Source: Dawidia soli
Lineage (GTDB): Bacteria > Bacteroidota > Bacteroidia > Cytophagales > Cyclobacteriaceae
Reading direction: 5' to 3'
Assembly (NCBI RefSeq): GCF_018598185.1
Contig: NZ_JAHESC010000012.1
Coordinates: forward strand, 62,001-126,000
DNA length: 64,000 bases
Every line of letters starts with the position of its first letter. Position 1 is the first letter of the stretch. The position numbers and the translations under genes were made by a program. Positions 53,598 to 62,607 of the stretch are shown here, one piece after another. The notes beneath the pieces are model-generated. The model was not told where the DNA came from and ran no database searches. It was given only the letters and a program-made list of their open reading frames with translations.

Positions 53598-55541
53598 TTA
53601 CTTCAATTCGTAGGCGATCTCCATGATCTTCACCACCTCGCCCGAGCGGTTCTTGATCGGCGAGAAAGTCGAACGGATATTGATCAGCTCACCTTTCCGG
53701 TTCTGGCGTTTGAAGGCGCCCTTCTTGGGATAGCCGTTGGCCAGATCTCTCCAGAACTGACGGTAGTCTTCGCCGTTCTTCTCTTCTTTGGATGCCAGGA
53801 TGCGGTGATGCTCGCCGAGCACTTCGTCCTGCGTGTATCCAAAGAGCTCCAGGAAGTTGCTGTTCACTTTTACGATCGTACCATCGGGGTTGTAGTCTGC
53901 TACGGCCAGCGAACCGTGGATGGCGTTGAGCGTGCTTTCGGTCTCGCCCTGGCTGCGCTGCATTTCTTCCTGGGTGGCTTGCAGCTCTTCCATATTCTGG
54001 CGCATTTCTTCCTCCTGCGCGCGCATCTGTTCGGTCATCTCCTGCGACTCTTCCAGCAGGCGCTGGGTGCGGGCGTTGATCTTCACGGACGAGATGGTCG
54101 ACGCAATGCTCTCGGCGATCTTCTGTACAAATTCGATCTCGAAGTCGCGGAACTCTGTAAATGAAGCGATCTCCACGACACCAAAGATCTGGTCGTTCAC
54201 CTTCAGCGGTACGATGACCACGGCGGTGGGATTGGCATCCCCCAAACCAGACACGATGCGTACGTAGTTCTGCGGCACTTCCGTGAGGTATACGGTGTCG
54301 CCTTCCTGCCAGGCCTGACCGGCCAGGCCTTCGCCGCGGTGAATCTTATGGTTGAGATATTTCTTTTTATCCCAGGCATAACATGCCTTCATGGACATGG
54401 TCGGCTCTTCGTCTGCTGCGGTGTCGTCCACAATATAGAGGGCGCCCTGGTTGGCTTTGAGGTATTTTACCAGGTTGCCGATAATCTCGTCGGCCAGTTT
54501 GTTCAGGTCGCTGTTGTTGGTACGAAGGATCTCGCCGAATTTGGCCTGACCTTCTGTTGCCCAGTTACGCTTCTTATCATCTTCGGCCACCTTCGAGAGG
54601 TTGTCGCGCATGTTGATCAGGGCGTTACCCAGTACGTCGTGCTCGCTGAGCGGCTGGAACTCCGTCTGATAGTTGCCGTTACCGATGTTTTCGGCAAAGA
54701 GGCTGGTGGATTTCAAGCCGGTAACAAGGTTGTCCATGGCCACGGCCATTTCGCCGATCTCGTCGTTGCTGACATTGGCTTGTTTATCTTCTACGAGCTC
54801 ACCACGGCCGAGCTTCACGACCACGTTCTTGAGGAAGTTCACCGGGCGGGTAATGGCGCGCATCAGGAAGATGGCGCTCAGCAGGCCGATCACGATGATG
54901 CCGGCGCCGAGAATAAGTGTATAGTTACGCAGGCTCTTGATCGAGCTGATCACATCCTGGTCGGATTGATCGGTCACCTTGCTTTGCTGGGCGTCGATAT
55001 GGTTCAGGCGACGGATCAGATCGGAAGTACGCGGAATGATCTGGCTTTCGATCACGTCTTCGGCCAGGAGCTTGGTGATGGGGTCTTCGTAGTTCTCAAA
55101 CGACTGGAGGGGAGCCATGATGGACTCCTTCTGAATGTTGATGAGTGTATCGAACTTGAGGAATACGGTATCCATGGCGCGGCGTTGCTCTTCCGACTCC
55201 CACTTGGGCATGAGCTTGGTGAGCTTGTCGTAGAGGGCCGGGTAGTCGGTCTTCTGAAGTGCCTTGAGGGCTTCTTTATCTTCCTGGTTGGTTTGCAGGT
55301 ACACCCAGTTGGTGACGAGCATTTTGGACCGCGTCACCAGGAGGACAAAGTCCTGAATGGCCTCTTGTGACGGACGGTAGTTTTCGCTGGAGCTGTTAAC
55401 AACGCTGTCGATCCCGTTACCCTTCCAAAAAATGATGGCGCCATTGACAATGAACAGCGCGATCAGAATGATGAAACCACCGAGTATCTTGTTGCCGATG
55501 GTTAATCGAAGACGCAACTTCTTCTGTTCTTTTTCTTCCAT
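53598..55541 (-). CDS. Membrane sensor: TM - periplasmic helical domain - TM - HAMP - GAF - coiled coil - PAS, no output domain
   Basis: Protein of 647 residues. TM1 lies at about 20-39 and TM2 at about 207-229. Between them is a helical extracytoplasmic domain of about 165 residues like four-helix-bundle chemoreceptor sensors. A HAMP (about 230-285) and a GAF domain (about 325-470; 'GALYIVDD', 'GEGLAGQAWQEGDTVYLTEVP', 'ASFTEFRDFEIEFVQKIAESIASTI') follow. Next comes a Glu/Gln/Met-rich coiled coil (about 485-530) and a C-terminal PAS domain. It ends after the PAS with no histidine kinase, GGDEF, phosphatase or methyl-accepting domain, and a proper terminator follows. It lies 8 bases downstream of yfiR, so it probably passes a periplasmic signal through partner proteins. 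Confidence 0.82.
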   Translation of the reverse strand: MEEKEQKKLRLRLTIGNKILGGFIILIALFIVNGAIIFWKGNGIDSVVNSSSENYRPSQEAIQDFVLLVTRSKMLVTNWVYLQTNQEDKEALKALQKTDYPALYDKLTKLMPKWESEEQRRAMDTVFLKFDTLINIQKESIMAPLQSFENYEDPITKLLAEDVIESQIIPRTSDLIRRLNHIDAQQSKVTDQSDQDVISSIKSLRNYTLILGAGIIVIGLLSAIFLMRAITRPVNFLKNVVVKLGRGELVEDKQANVSNDEIGEMAVAMDNLVTGLKSTSLFAENIGNGNYQTEFQPLSEHDVLGNALINMRDNLSKVAEDDKKRNWATEGQAKFGEILRTNNSDLNKLADEIIGNLVKYLKANQGALYIVDDTAADEEPTMSMKACYAWDKKKYLNHKIHRGEGLAGQAWQEGDTVYLTEVPQNYVRIVSGLGDANPTAVVIVPLKVNDQIFGVVEIASFTEFRDFEIEFVQKIAESIASTISSVKINARTQRLLEESQEMTEQMRAQEEEMRQNMEELQATQEEMQRSQGETESTLNAIHGSLAVADYNPDGTIVKVNSNFLELFGYTQDEVLGEHHRILASKEEKNGEDYRQFWRDLANGYPKKGAFKRQNRKGELINIRSTFSPIKNRSGEVVKIMEIAYELK

Positions 55542-55549
55542 AGGTTAGT

Positions 55550-56053
55550 TTAGATCATGATGCCCAGCCGGGTCAGCTCATTGCTGACCTTTAAGTTTTG
55601 CCTGTTTACCGCCGCCTGGTTTAGTTCGAAAGCCAATTTACCATCTTTGACGATAAAGTTTATATCGCTGCCTTTGACGCCAAGTCCAGGCTCTTCGGTC
55701 ACGATCAGGATGGACTGGCTGGCGACCTTGGCGAGTACGTTGTCAATCAGTGCCGACTTGTTCGAAGGCACGTAGAGGATATTGCACCGGCGGATCTCGC
55801 CCGGGCTATTGATCCTGGTCACCTTGATGGTGCGATCACCTCCTACCTTTTTCGCGGCCGCCATGTTCTTCAGCTCGTCGTAGATCGGCGAGTCGCCCAA
55901 CACCAGGATCTCGAAGTCACCCTGGTTATAAGCATCCGGCCATTGCACGTAGCGTGTGAAGCTGTAAATGAAAACGGATTGGAACTTGTGTGTTTGGGTG
56001 AATCCTGGCAGAAAGGCAAAAAAGAAGAGTAGAGTGGATAGAGTCTTTCTCAT
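55550..56053 (-). CDS. YfiR-family (DUF4154) periplasmic protein
   Basis: Protein of 168 residues with a signal peptide (to about 20, GFTQT) and the family pattern 'KFQSVFIYSFTRYVQWPD', 'FEILVLGDSPIYDEL', 'CNILYVPSNKSAL', 'GKLAFELNQAAVNRQNLKVSNELTRLG'. In Pseudomonas YfiR binds the periplasmic domain of the diguanylate cyclase YfiN and restrains it. Here the partner encoded 8 bases downstream is instead a HAMP-GAF-PAS sensor without a cyclase domain, so this YfiR may gate that sensor. I start at 56053 (MRKTLS); the longer frame to 56107 adds no useful signal sequence. Confidence 0.88.
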   Translation of the reverse strand: MRKTLSTLLFFFAFLPGFTQTHKFQSVFIYSFTRYVQWPDAYNQGDFEILVLGDSPIYDELKNMAAAKKVGGDRTIKVTRINSPGEIRRCNILYVPSNKSALIDNVLAKVASQSILIVTEEPGLGVKGSDINFIVKDGKLAFELNQAAVNRQNLKVSNELTRLGIMI

Positions 56054-56562
56054 GCTTTGGTAAGTATACTGCTTCTTTGATACGCTTGCAAAAATATGCC
56101 CGTTCATAATCTAAAATGTTTAAAATTTCGCCGATTTCTAACGTCTGAGGGTATTGCGAGAACTTGGTCGATTTCTATGACTGTGCAATTCCCGGCGTTT
56201 CTCGTGAGGCGCGCAGACCGTCTGCCTTTGGTGTAAAGCAAAGCGGATGCCATCCGGGCCACCCGCCGCTGCTTTCTGTTAGCATTTGGTATGTTGCCCG
56301 CAGGTATCGATTAAAGTTACTAAATCGCCCGGACGTGGAAAATCCCTTTTGTTACGCGTTTTAACACGATGGCTTTTGTAAAAATTGTCAATAAACGTAC
56401 AGAAGGTACGTAGTGCTGAAGCTACGATGGGCCCGCCTTCGCTAAAGCTATGGCGGGCAGGCAGGCCACCGTGGTAAACGCTATGGACGAGATGTGAGTG
56501 GTGTATCGGGTGGTAGAATCTGCGGGATAATCGTTAGCTTCGCGCAAAATTTTTTATCAGTC
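56054..56562. other. Divergent gap between yfiR and lhgO
   Basis: About 509 bases with no supported gene. It includes REP-like palindromes at 56409-56458 and must contain both promoters. Nothing else was recognised. Confidence 0.5.
56409..56458. repeat. Pair of REP-like palindromes upstream of lhgO
   Basis: CGTAG-N8-CTACG (56409-56426) is followed directly by GCCCGCC-N14-GGCGGGC (56431-56437 with 56452-56458), with an inner GCT/AGC pair, then GGCAGG. The form resembles dispersed intergenic palindromes in Bacteroidota; only one copy is in this window. Confidence 0.5.
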
Positions 56563-57759
56563 GTGCAGTACGATGTTATCATTATCGGTGGTGGTGCCGT
56601 GGGGCTTGGCACCGCATTGCAGATCCTGCGTCAGCAGCCGAAGGCCCGGGTGGTGGTGATCGAAAAGGAGACGGCCGTGGCCCGTCACCAGACCGGCAAC
56701 AACAGCAACGTCATCCACTCGGGTATTTATTACAAACCGGGAAGCTTGAAGGCCCGCAACTGTATCCATGGCTATGAGCTGCTGCTCGATTTCTGCCGTG
56801 AGCATGACATCCCCCATACCCTGTGCGGCAAAGTGATTGTTGCAACAGAGGAGAAGGAACTGCCCCTGCTCCAGAACATCTTCGACCGGGGCCAACAGAA
56901 CGGCCTGGCCGGCTTAAAGATGCTGACGGGCGACCAGGTGCGCGAATACGAACCCCACGTAGCGGGTATTGCCGGCATCCACGTGCCGCAAACGGGCATT
57001 GTGGACTACCGCGTGGTAGCCGAAAAGTACGCCGAGGTGATCCTCCGCCAGGGCGGCCAGATCAAGCTGGGTGAAAAGGTGATCGACATCCGTACGAGCC
57101 ACGATGCCGTAGCGGTGGTTACGCCGGCGGCTACCTATACCGGCAAGCTGGTGGTGAACTGCGGCGGTCTGTACTCCGACAAACTGGCACGCCTGACGAC
57201 TCCCGGTCTGAACGTGCGCATCATCCCTTTCCGCGGCGAGTACTATAAGCTTAAAAAAGAAAAAGAGTACCTGGTCAAGACCCTGGTTTACCCGGTGCCC
57301 GACCCGAACTTTCCCTTCCTGGGTGTACACTTTACGACCATGCCGGGTGGCGGCGTAGAGTGCGGCCCCAACGCCGTGCTGGCTTTCCGACGGGAGGGCT
57401 ACACTAAAACCGCCATCAACCTGCCGGAGCTGGGCGAGACGCTGGCCTGGCCGGGGTTCCGCAAGATCGTGGCCAAGTACTGGCAGACGGGCATGGGCGA
57501 GATGTATCGCTCCTGGTCCAAGGCAGCTTTTACCAAGGCCTTGCAGAAGCTTATGCCGGAGATCCGCGAAGAAGACCTGGAAGAAGGTGGTGCCGGCGTA
57601 CGTGCGCAAGCCTGCGACCGCACGGGTGGACTACTCGATGATTTTATGATCCTGGAAGAAGCCCGGGCCATACACGTATGCAATGCCCCTTCGCCCGCCG
57701 CAACCTCCTCCCTATCCATTGGCGAGACGGTTTCGCAACTGGCGTTGAAAAGACTTTAA
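56563..57759 (+). CDS. lhgO: L-2-hydroxyglutarate oxidase
   Basis: FAD-dependent oxidoreductase of 398 residues of the DAO fold. The N-terminal FAD-binding motif is 'YDVIIIGGGAVGLGTA', followed by 'ARHQTGNNSNVIHSGIYYKPGSLKA', 'TGIVDYRVVAEKYAEVI' and the late 'GAGVRAQACDRTGGLLDDF', all characteristic of LhgO/L2HGDH. It oxidises L-2-hydroxyglutarate to 2-oxoglutarate, probably passing electrons to the respiratory chain. I chose the GTG at 56563, giving MQYDVIIIGGG and normal family length; an upstream GTG at 56494 would add 23 residues of unlikely sequence. It stands alone, with no csiD-like gene next to it. Confidence 0.93.
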   Translation: MQYDVIIIGGGAVGLGTALQILRQQPKARVVVIEKETAVARHQTGNNSNVIHSGIYYKPGSLKARNCIHGYELLLDFCREHDIPHTLCGKVIVATEEKELPLLQNIFDRGQQNGLAGLKMLTGDQVREYEPHVAGIAGIHVPQTGIVDYRVVAEKYAEVILRQGGQIKLGEKVIDIRTSHDAVAVVTPAATYTGKLVVNCGGLYSDKLARLTTPGLNVRIIPFRGEYYKLKKEKEYLVKTLVYPVPDPNFPFLGVHFTTMPGGGVECGPNAVLAFRREGYTKTAINLPELGETLAWPGFRKIVAKYWQTGMGEMYRSWSKAAFTKALQKLMPEIREEDLEEGGAGVRAQACDRTGGLLDDFMILEEARAIHVCNAPSPAATSSLSIGETVSQLALKRL

Positions 57760-57781
57760 ATTAATAGACGGCCCTCGCAGA

Positions 57782-57813
57782 AAGAAGCCTTCCGTTGTAG
57801 CGGAAGGCTTCTT
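57782..57813. terminator. Bidirectional terminator between lhgO and the lipoprotein array
   Basis: Thirteen-base perfect stem AAGAAGCCTTCCG / CGGAAGGCTTCTT (57782-57794 with 57801-57813) with a six-base loop and T-rich flanks. Confidence 0.9.
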
Positions 57814-57836
57814 TGCTTTTATGCATGCGGTTCGAT

Positions 57837-58841
57837 CTAAAACTGATCGGGCCATACCTCCCACGCCAGGCTGTCGCGCAATACGCGCAGCTCGTCCTTG
57901 GCGGTGTTGGAGATGGGTGCAATGAAGGTAGCGCCATACGGCTGCTGGCTGAGGTACATCTGACCGCCGGTACGGTTCTCGGCTAGTGATGCCGTGTATA
58001 CCTGGTGAATGACGTTGTTCAGGCTGGACGCGGAGAAGCCCGAGTCGAGGAACAGGCGCACGCTGAGCAGGTCGTTGTCGGCCGGCACCGTGATGTAGCG
58101 CGTTCTGCTGGCACCGAGCTCGATGGTCTGCAACAGCGTGTTGTTGGAGAAGTCGATGTACGTGGGCGATTGTGCAAACGCGTTGGCAAAGCTCTGGAGG
58201 TTGCCGACATGATCGAGCGCAATGTCGGAGATGCCGCCGTAGTCATAGAAGAATCCGAGTGTTTCCACCTTGTCCAACTCGCCGGTAATGCTTACAAAGT
58301 AATAGCCGGGTGTATCATAGAGGTGTGTCAAATAACATCCACATGTCGTCGCTTCAATGGGGGAACCGTCACCCCAATCGATGGAGAGGGCGGCATCGGA
58401 GGCCCCGAGGTCTAGCTGCACTTCCTGCTGACCGCCTGTTACAAAGGTAAGCGCCGGTACCAGGTCAATGTCAGCCAATCGCCCACCTTGTTCCTTTCGC
58501 AGCGAGCGCATGGTGAAGGTCCTGACGACCTTCTGAAAAGCGTCTGCTTTCACGACCAGCGAATAGACCTTGTCCTGATCGCCGTTGAATGCGATGCGAT
58601 CCTTCAGTTTTTTCAGCAATTGACTGTAAACGGTGTCTTTTCCGTCGAGGACATATACTTTGGCAACCACTTCCGATGAAGCGGCCGGCCGCTTTCCATA
58701 GACAGCCGGGGCATTCAGCTGAATGGAAATACCTTCGGCGTCCGCCGCCGTCTTTACGCTTTCGTCTTCCTTACAGCCCGACAATGCAAGCGCTATTGCC
58801 GTCGCCGCGATGATACCATTCGTCCAGTTGATTTTCTTCAT
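57837..58841 (-). CDS. DWGDG-motif lipoprotein, array member 1 (shortest)
   Basis: Lipoprotein of 334 residues (lipobox LALSGC, Cys23), not matching a named family. It shares with the three following genes a 'D.KDTVYSQLL..' regulatory-like module, the DWGDG motif in 'ALSIDWGDGSP' (PKD-like turn) and a segment with leucine/isoleucine periodicity ('LDHVGNLQSFANAFAQSPTYIDFSNNTLLQTIELG'). The C-terminal tail 'ELRVLRDSLAWEVWPDQF' is also shared. It lacks the ~120-residue N-terminal module present in the other members, so it is a truncated or ancestral form. It is probably surface-exposed, perhaps an adhesin or ligand-binding protein; the function is unknown. Confidence 0.8.
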   Translation of the reverse strand: MKKINWTNGIIAATAIALALSGCKEDESVKTAADAEGISIQLNAPAVYGKRPAASSEVVAKVYVLDGKDTVYSQLLKKLKDRIAFNGDQDKVYSLVVKADAFQKVVRTFTMRSLRKEQGGRLADIDLVPALTFVTGGQQEVQLDLGASDAALSIDWGDGSPIEATTCGCYLTHLYDTPGYYFVSITGELDKVETLGFFYDYGGISDIALDHVGNLQSFANAFAQSPTYIDFSNNTLLQTIELGASRTRYITVPADNDLLSVRLFLDSGFSASSLNNVIHQVYTASLAENRTGGQMYLSQQPYGATFIAPISNTAKDELRVLRDSLAWEVWPDQF

Positions 58842-59023
58842 ACGCTTGTTTTTAAGTAATGTTTATATGCTGATGGGTGTGGGGATGTCCAACGTGCGGG
58901 GTGTACACCTGTCCCATAAAAAAAAGGGCCTGACATTCCGCACCTTCCGGTCTGATCTGTCGCCGTTACTTCTGCTCCACACGGCGTGGAGCAGAAGCTT
59001 TGCTACGGCGGCTCTATGTGTCG

Positions 59024-60454
59024 TTACTCGTCGATCGATGTCGGCCAGATCTCCCAGCCATAGGTGTCGCGCAAGGCGCGCAGCTCCTGGAAGGATTGCG
59101 GCGAAGGCCATGCGATAAAGCCCCAGGTGCTATACGGCGTGTCGCTGAGGTACAGCCAGCCACCGTGCGCACCGGTCGTTACGGCATTTACGTACGCCGC
59201 GTGGATGACCTCGTCCATCGAAGCGGGTGAGAAGCCCACCTGGGCCACAAGGTCTACGGCAAACAACGGCGGCGCTTCCGGCAACACGAACGAGCGAACA
59301 TCGCTATAGGCCATATGAATGGATGCGATGTGCGGGTTATGGCTGAAGTCGATCACCTGCGGCGAGTCGGCAAAGGACAACGCGAATAGCTGAAGCGCGG
59401 GCAGATAGTCGAGTGTGAGCGAACGCAGGGCGCCGTCGTCGTAATAATACTCGACGCCGGACACACTGCTCAGGTCGCTGCCGTAGACGCTGACAAAGAA
59501 CTGGCCTTCGCGTCCGTACGCGTGCGTTAACCGGTTTGTGATATCGCGGATGTCGGCTACCGGCACCACGTTGCCATCACCCCAGTCGATAAACAGGTTG
59601 TCGGCCGGCCCCTGCAGGCGGAAGGCGAAGTCGTTGCCCCAGCGGGTTACGAACGTAAACGCCTGCTCGAGTGTGACGGTCAGCGGACCGCCCGACAGGC
59701 TCGGGATCAGTTCCTGTAGTACAAAGGGCACCACCTGTTTGCGATAGCCCGGCTGTACCAACACCAGTTCATAGGGCCGCTCCTGGTTGCCCACAAAGGC
59801 GATGTCGTTCGTACCGGCCGGCAACTGCTGGCTGTAGATCGTATCGGTGCCGTCAACAATATAGGCGTGGACCGACGCGAGCACCAGCGTCTCCCCTTCC
59901 GGCTTAAACACCGACAGTTTGAAATACGGGAAGGGCGCCACCGTAATGTTGAAGCTGGCGTAGCCGAAGTCCTCCGGGGTATATCCGTCGGCAACGGGCA
60001 ACACCTCTACGCCCAGCTCGGTAACGTCTTCGTCATATACCGTGAAGGGTACCGGCAACGGGTCGTCTACCCACTGTGCGAGCGACGAGCCTTGTTTCGG
60101 GGTGGCGTACGACACCTGGCTGTCGGCTACGATAAACTCCGTGAGCGTGTAGTTACCCGGTGCCAGTGACAGCGGCTGACTGACGACGCTCTCACCCAAC
60201 GTGATGAGTGTGACCTCCTTCAGGTCAAACACCACGTCACCGGCAGCGTTTACGACGGTGACATACAACTTCGCGCCCGAAGGCAAGGCGGACGCCTTTC
60301 TTCCGGTGGTACTACCGTCTTTCCCCGGCTGGGGCCGGATCGCAAAACGAACGTCGCCGGGCCGGGCCGGACTTTTCTCATCATCCTGACACGATGGAAA
60401 GAGCATCGCGCATGCAAGCATGCTCAAGCAAAAGAACCAACTGACTTTTTTCAT
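59024..60454 (-). CDS. DWGDG-motif lipoprotein, array member 2
   Basis: Lipoprotein of 476 residues (lipobox LFPSC, Cys22). Module A (about 30-160) begins 'PARPGDVRFAIRP' and has 'LPSGAKLYVTVVNAAGDVV', 'LSLAPGNYTLTEFIVADSQVSYATPKQGS' and 'LAQWVDDPLPVPF'. Module B has 'DGTDTIYSQQLPAGTNDIAFVGNQERPYELVLVQPGYRK'. Module C carries DWGDG, then leucine-periodic repeats ('LRSLTLDYLPALQLFALSFADSPQVIDFSHNPHIASIHM'). The tail is 'ELRALRDTYGWEIWP'. Each module recurs in members 3 and 4, marking tandem gene duplication. Probably surface-anchored; no catalytic motif is visible. Confidence 0.82.
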   Translation of the reverse strand: MKKVSWFFCLSMLACAMLFPSCQDDEKSPARPGDVRFAIRPQPGKDGSTTGRKASALPSGAKLYVTVVNAAGDVVFDLKEVTLITLGESVVSQPLSLAPGNYTLTEFIVADSQVSYATPKQGSSLAQWVDDPLPVPFTVYDEDVTELGVEVLPVADGYTPEDFGYASFNITVAPFPYFKLSVFKPEGETLVLASVHAYIVDGTDTIYSQQLPAGTNDIAFVGNQERPYELVLVQPGYRKQVVPFVLQELIPSLSGGPLTVTLEQAFTFVTRWGNDFAFRLQGPADNLFIDWGDGNVVPVADIRDITNRLTHAYGREGQFFVSVYGSDLSSVSGVEYYYDDGALRSLTLDYLPALQLFALSFADSPQVIDFSHNPHIASIHMAYSDVRSFVLPEAPPLFAVDLVAQVGFSPASMDEVIHAAYVNAVTTGAHGGWLYLSDTPYSTWGFIAWPSPQSFQELRALRDTYGWEIWPTSIDE

Positions 60455-60502
60455 ACGATTTAGGGGTTGAATGTTAAGGGTTATGCGGTATTACCGTGAT
60501 CG

Positions 60503-61936
60503 CTAAAATTCATCCGGGGAGATACTCCATCCGTAGACATCACGCAGCGCGCGAAGTTTCTCCAGCGCATCGGACGAAGGTGTTACGATCAAACGGCGTG
60601 GGACCGTATACATCGTCTCGAGGGCCAACGTGCCTACGGGCATGCGGCCCTCTACCGCCGCCCGGTAGGACACATCGATAATATGGTCGAGAGAGCTTTG
60701 CTGGAACGTGTCGTTGTTCCCCATCAGAAGGATATAGCGCACGGTCGCATCTTCTGCCAGCACGATCGAACGGGCATTGGCGATGATCATCTCGATCTCG
60801 TGCAATACGGGATTATGGGAAAAATCTACGACGGGAGGCGCTGCGGCAAATCCCTGTCTGAATCTCCTCAGCGCCGGCAGGTTGTCGAGGGTAATTTCCT
60901 TCAGTGATCCGAAATCATAGAAGAATCCCAGCTCCTCAATGTGGTTCAGGTCGTTTCCATACACGCTGACGAAATAATGATCTTTGTCGCCCGTGTATTC
61001 GTGCTCGACCTGATCGGCTATTACCGGAACGAGCGGCTCGATGGTGCCGTCACCCCAATCTACCGTCAGCTCGTCCAGCGAGCTTCCCACCACGCTGAAC
61101 GCCGCACCACGATTATAACGCGTCACAAATGTAAACGCCGGCCGAAGGGCTATCTCCAGGGCCTTCTTGCCCGAGCTTATCAGCGTTTCCAACAACGTCG
61201 GAAGCGTAAAGTCCACGGTATACCGGGCATATCCGGGCTGCTCCAATACCAGCTGATAGATCGCTTCCATATCTCCCACGAATGCGATCGCGTTTATACC
61301 CGCCGGCAGCGCCTGGCTAAAGACCGTGTCGGCCCCTTGAAGTATTGACGCACGTACGGGTATAAACGCCAACCCGTTTTCGTTCAGCGTGAATACCGAG
61401 AGATTAAAATAGGGATATGCTGCTACTTGTATCCCGAAACCTACATATCCGAAGTCCTGCGGTGCGTTGGTCTCGTCAAACGGCAACACCTGCACCTGGA
61501 GTCCGGCAATGGTATTGTCCTCGACGGTGAATGCGATCGGTAGCGGGTCCTCCACCCACTGTGCCAGCGGCGACCCTTCCTGCGGCGCGACATATGACAC
61601 CTGGTCGCCGGCCACGATGAACCTGGTTAAAATATAGTCTCCCGTATTGAGTGCTAACGGCTCGCTTACAGCATAGCCGCCCATGTTGACCAGTGTTACC
61701 TCCCGCAGCGAATAGACTTCTTCGCCGGCTGTAGTTGCAATAGAGACGTACAGCTTCGCCCCTTCAGGAAGGCTTTGTGTGACCCGACCGTCGGGGGCAT
61801 CGGCCGAAACCCGGTGCTGCAGCGTAAACCGGACAGTGCCCGGCCTGGCGGGGTTATTATCATCTTCCTGGCAAGACGACAGGAACGCCGCGTATGTCAG
61901 CAGGGTAAGGCAAAAGACCTTATGTATTATTTTCAT
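60503..61936 (-). CDS. DWGDG-motif lipoprotein, array member 3
   Basis: Lipoprotein of 477 residues (lipobox FLSSC, Cys22) with the same module order A-B-C and tail ('KLRALRDVYGWSISPDEF') as member 2. Distinct features are the DWGDG sequence 'ELTVDWGDGTIEP' and the segment 'LGFFYDFGSLKEITLDNLPALRRFRQGFAAAPPVVDFSHNPVLHEIEM', closest to member 1 in that region. I start at 61936 (MKIIHK); an ATG at 62008 would put a 24-residue polar extension before the signal peptide. It ends 48 bases before member 2 begins, so the pair may share a transcript. Confidence 0.82.
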   Translation of the reverse strand: MKIIHKVFCLTLLTYAAFLSSCQEDDNNPARPGTVRFTLQHRVSADAPDGRVTQSLPEGAKLYVSIATTAGEEVYSLREVTLVNMGGYAVSEPLALNTGDYILTRFIVAGDQVSYVAPQEGSPLAQWVEDPLPIAFTVEDNTIAGLQVQVLPFDETNAPQDFGYVGFGIQVAAYPYFNLSVFTLNENGLAFIPVRASILQGADTVFSQALPAGINAIAFVGDMEAIYQLVLEQPGYARYTVDFTLPTLLETLISSGKKALEIALRPAFTFVTRYNRGAAFSVVGSSLDELTVDWGDGTIEPLVPVIADQVEHEYTGDKDHYFVSVYGNDLNHIEELGFFYDFGSLKEITLDNLPALRRFRQGFAAAPPVVDFSHNPVLHEIEMIIANARSIVLAEDATVRYILLMGNNDTFQQSSLDHIIDVSYRAAVEGRMPVGTLALETMYTVPRRLIVTPSSDALEKLRALRDVYGWSISPDEF

Positions 61937-62607
61937 AGTCTGATCATGTTTATGTTTTGACGGATCGTAATAAGGCTGATGAAGTGTGTTAAAGCTGTCT
62001 TTTTTCATAACGTCGTTAAAAGGATAATTTTAGAAAATATAGAACACGCACGCACGTACCTCGCGCGCGCCGAAAAATGGCGAGTATAAAGGCATACAGC
62101 AGCCATCACAGCACATGGAGTGTGCTGCTTGCCTTGACATGGCTACCGATACATCTGTCTACTGACGCTGTGGAAAAATTTCGGGTAAGACAGGATCCTC
62201 TTCCGAAGAGCGGAAGACCCGGGCGGGTGAAACAAGATCAAGATGCCAACTATAGCTTTTCATATCGTAGGGATTTAAGTATCCATCGTTTGTAGTACGG
62301 CCACGCCTGAGGGAAGAGATACGCCACGGTATACCTATACACTGCCTGTTCCTCTTTTGAGGAAGCGTTTCTACAACCAGTCTATATGCGAGGAGCTCCC
62401 GGGAAGTTTGTTCAACGTTCTTTACACTTCAATACTTTCTTGCGGTACTTCAGCGAGAGCATGTAAATGTATCACTAATTGCCATCAATTGTTAACCTGA
62501 ATAAAGAAAAAATATTGGGGAAATATAATGGAAAGGCTCCGCCCCCATGCGTGTGGGGGCAGAGCCTTTCATTCCGTACGTACATTCCGTACGTTGTAAA
62601 TGCTATG
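61937..62607. other. Gap between array members 3 and 4 (671 bases)
   Basis: No supported gene. It contains an alternating purine-pyrimidine tract (62044-62059) and CGCGCGCGC (62062-62070), a TCTTCCG/CGGAAGA hairpin (62199-62217) and the member 4 terminator (62531-62570). Plus-strand frames here look non-coding. Confidence 0.5.
62531..62570 (-). terminator. Terminator of array member 4
   Basis: Long stem GAAAGGCTC-C-GCCCCC / GGGGGC-A-GAGCCTTTC (62531-62546 with 62555-62570, one mismatch); the minus-strand exit is A/T-rich. Confidence 0.85.

Noticed and set aside
54339-55370. 343-codon plus-strand frame opposite the HAMP-GAF-PAS gene
   Set aside because: His/Val-rich shadow translation; the minus-strand protein has recognisable domains.
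62077-62295. 72-codon plus-strand frame in the array gap
   Set aside because: No motif, no promoter, and low-quality composition.
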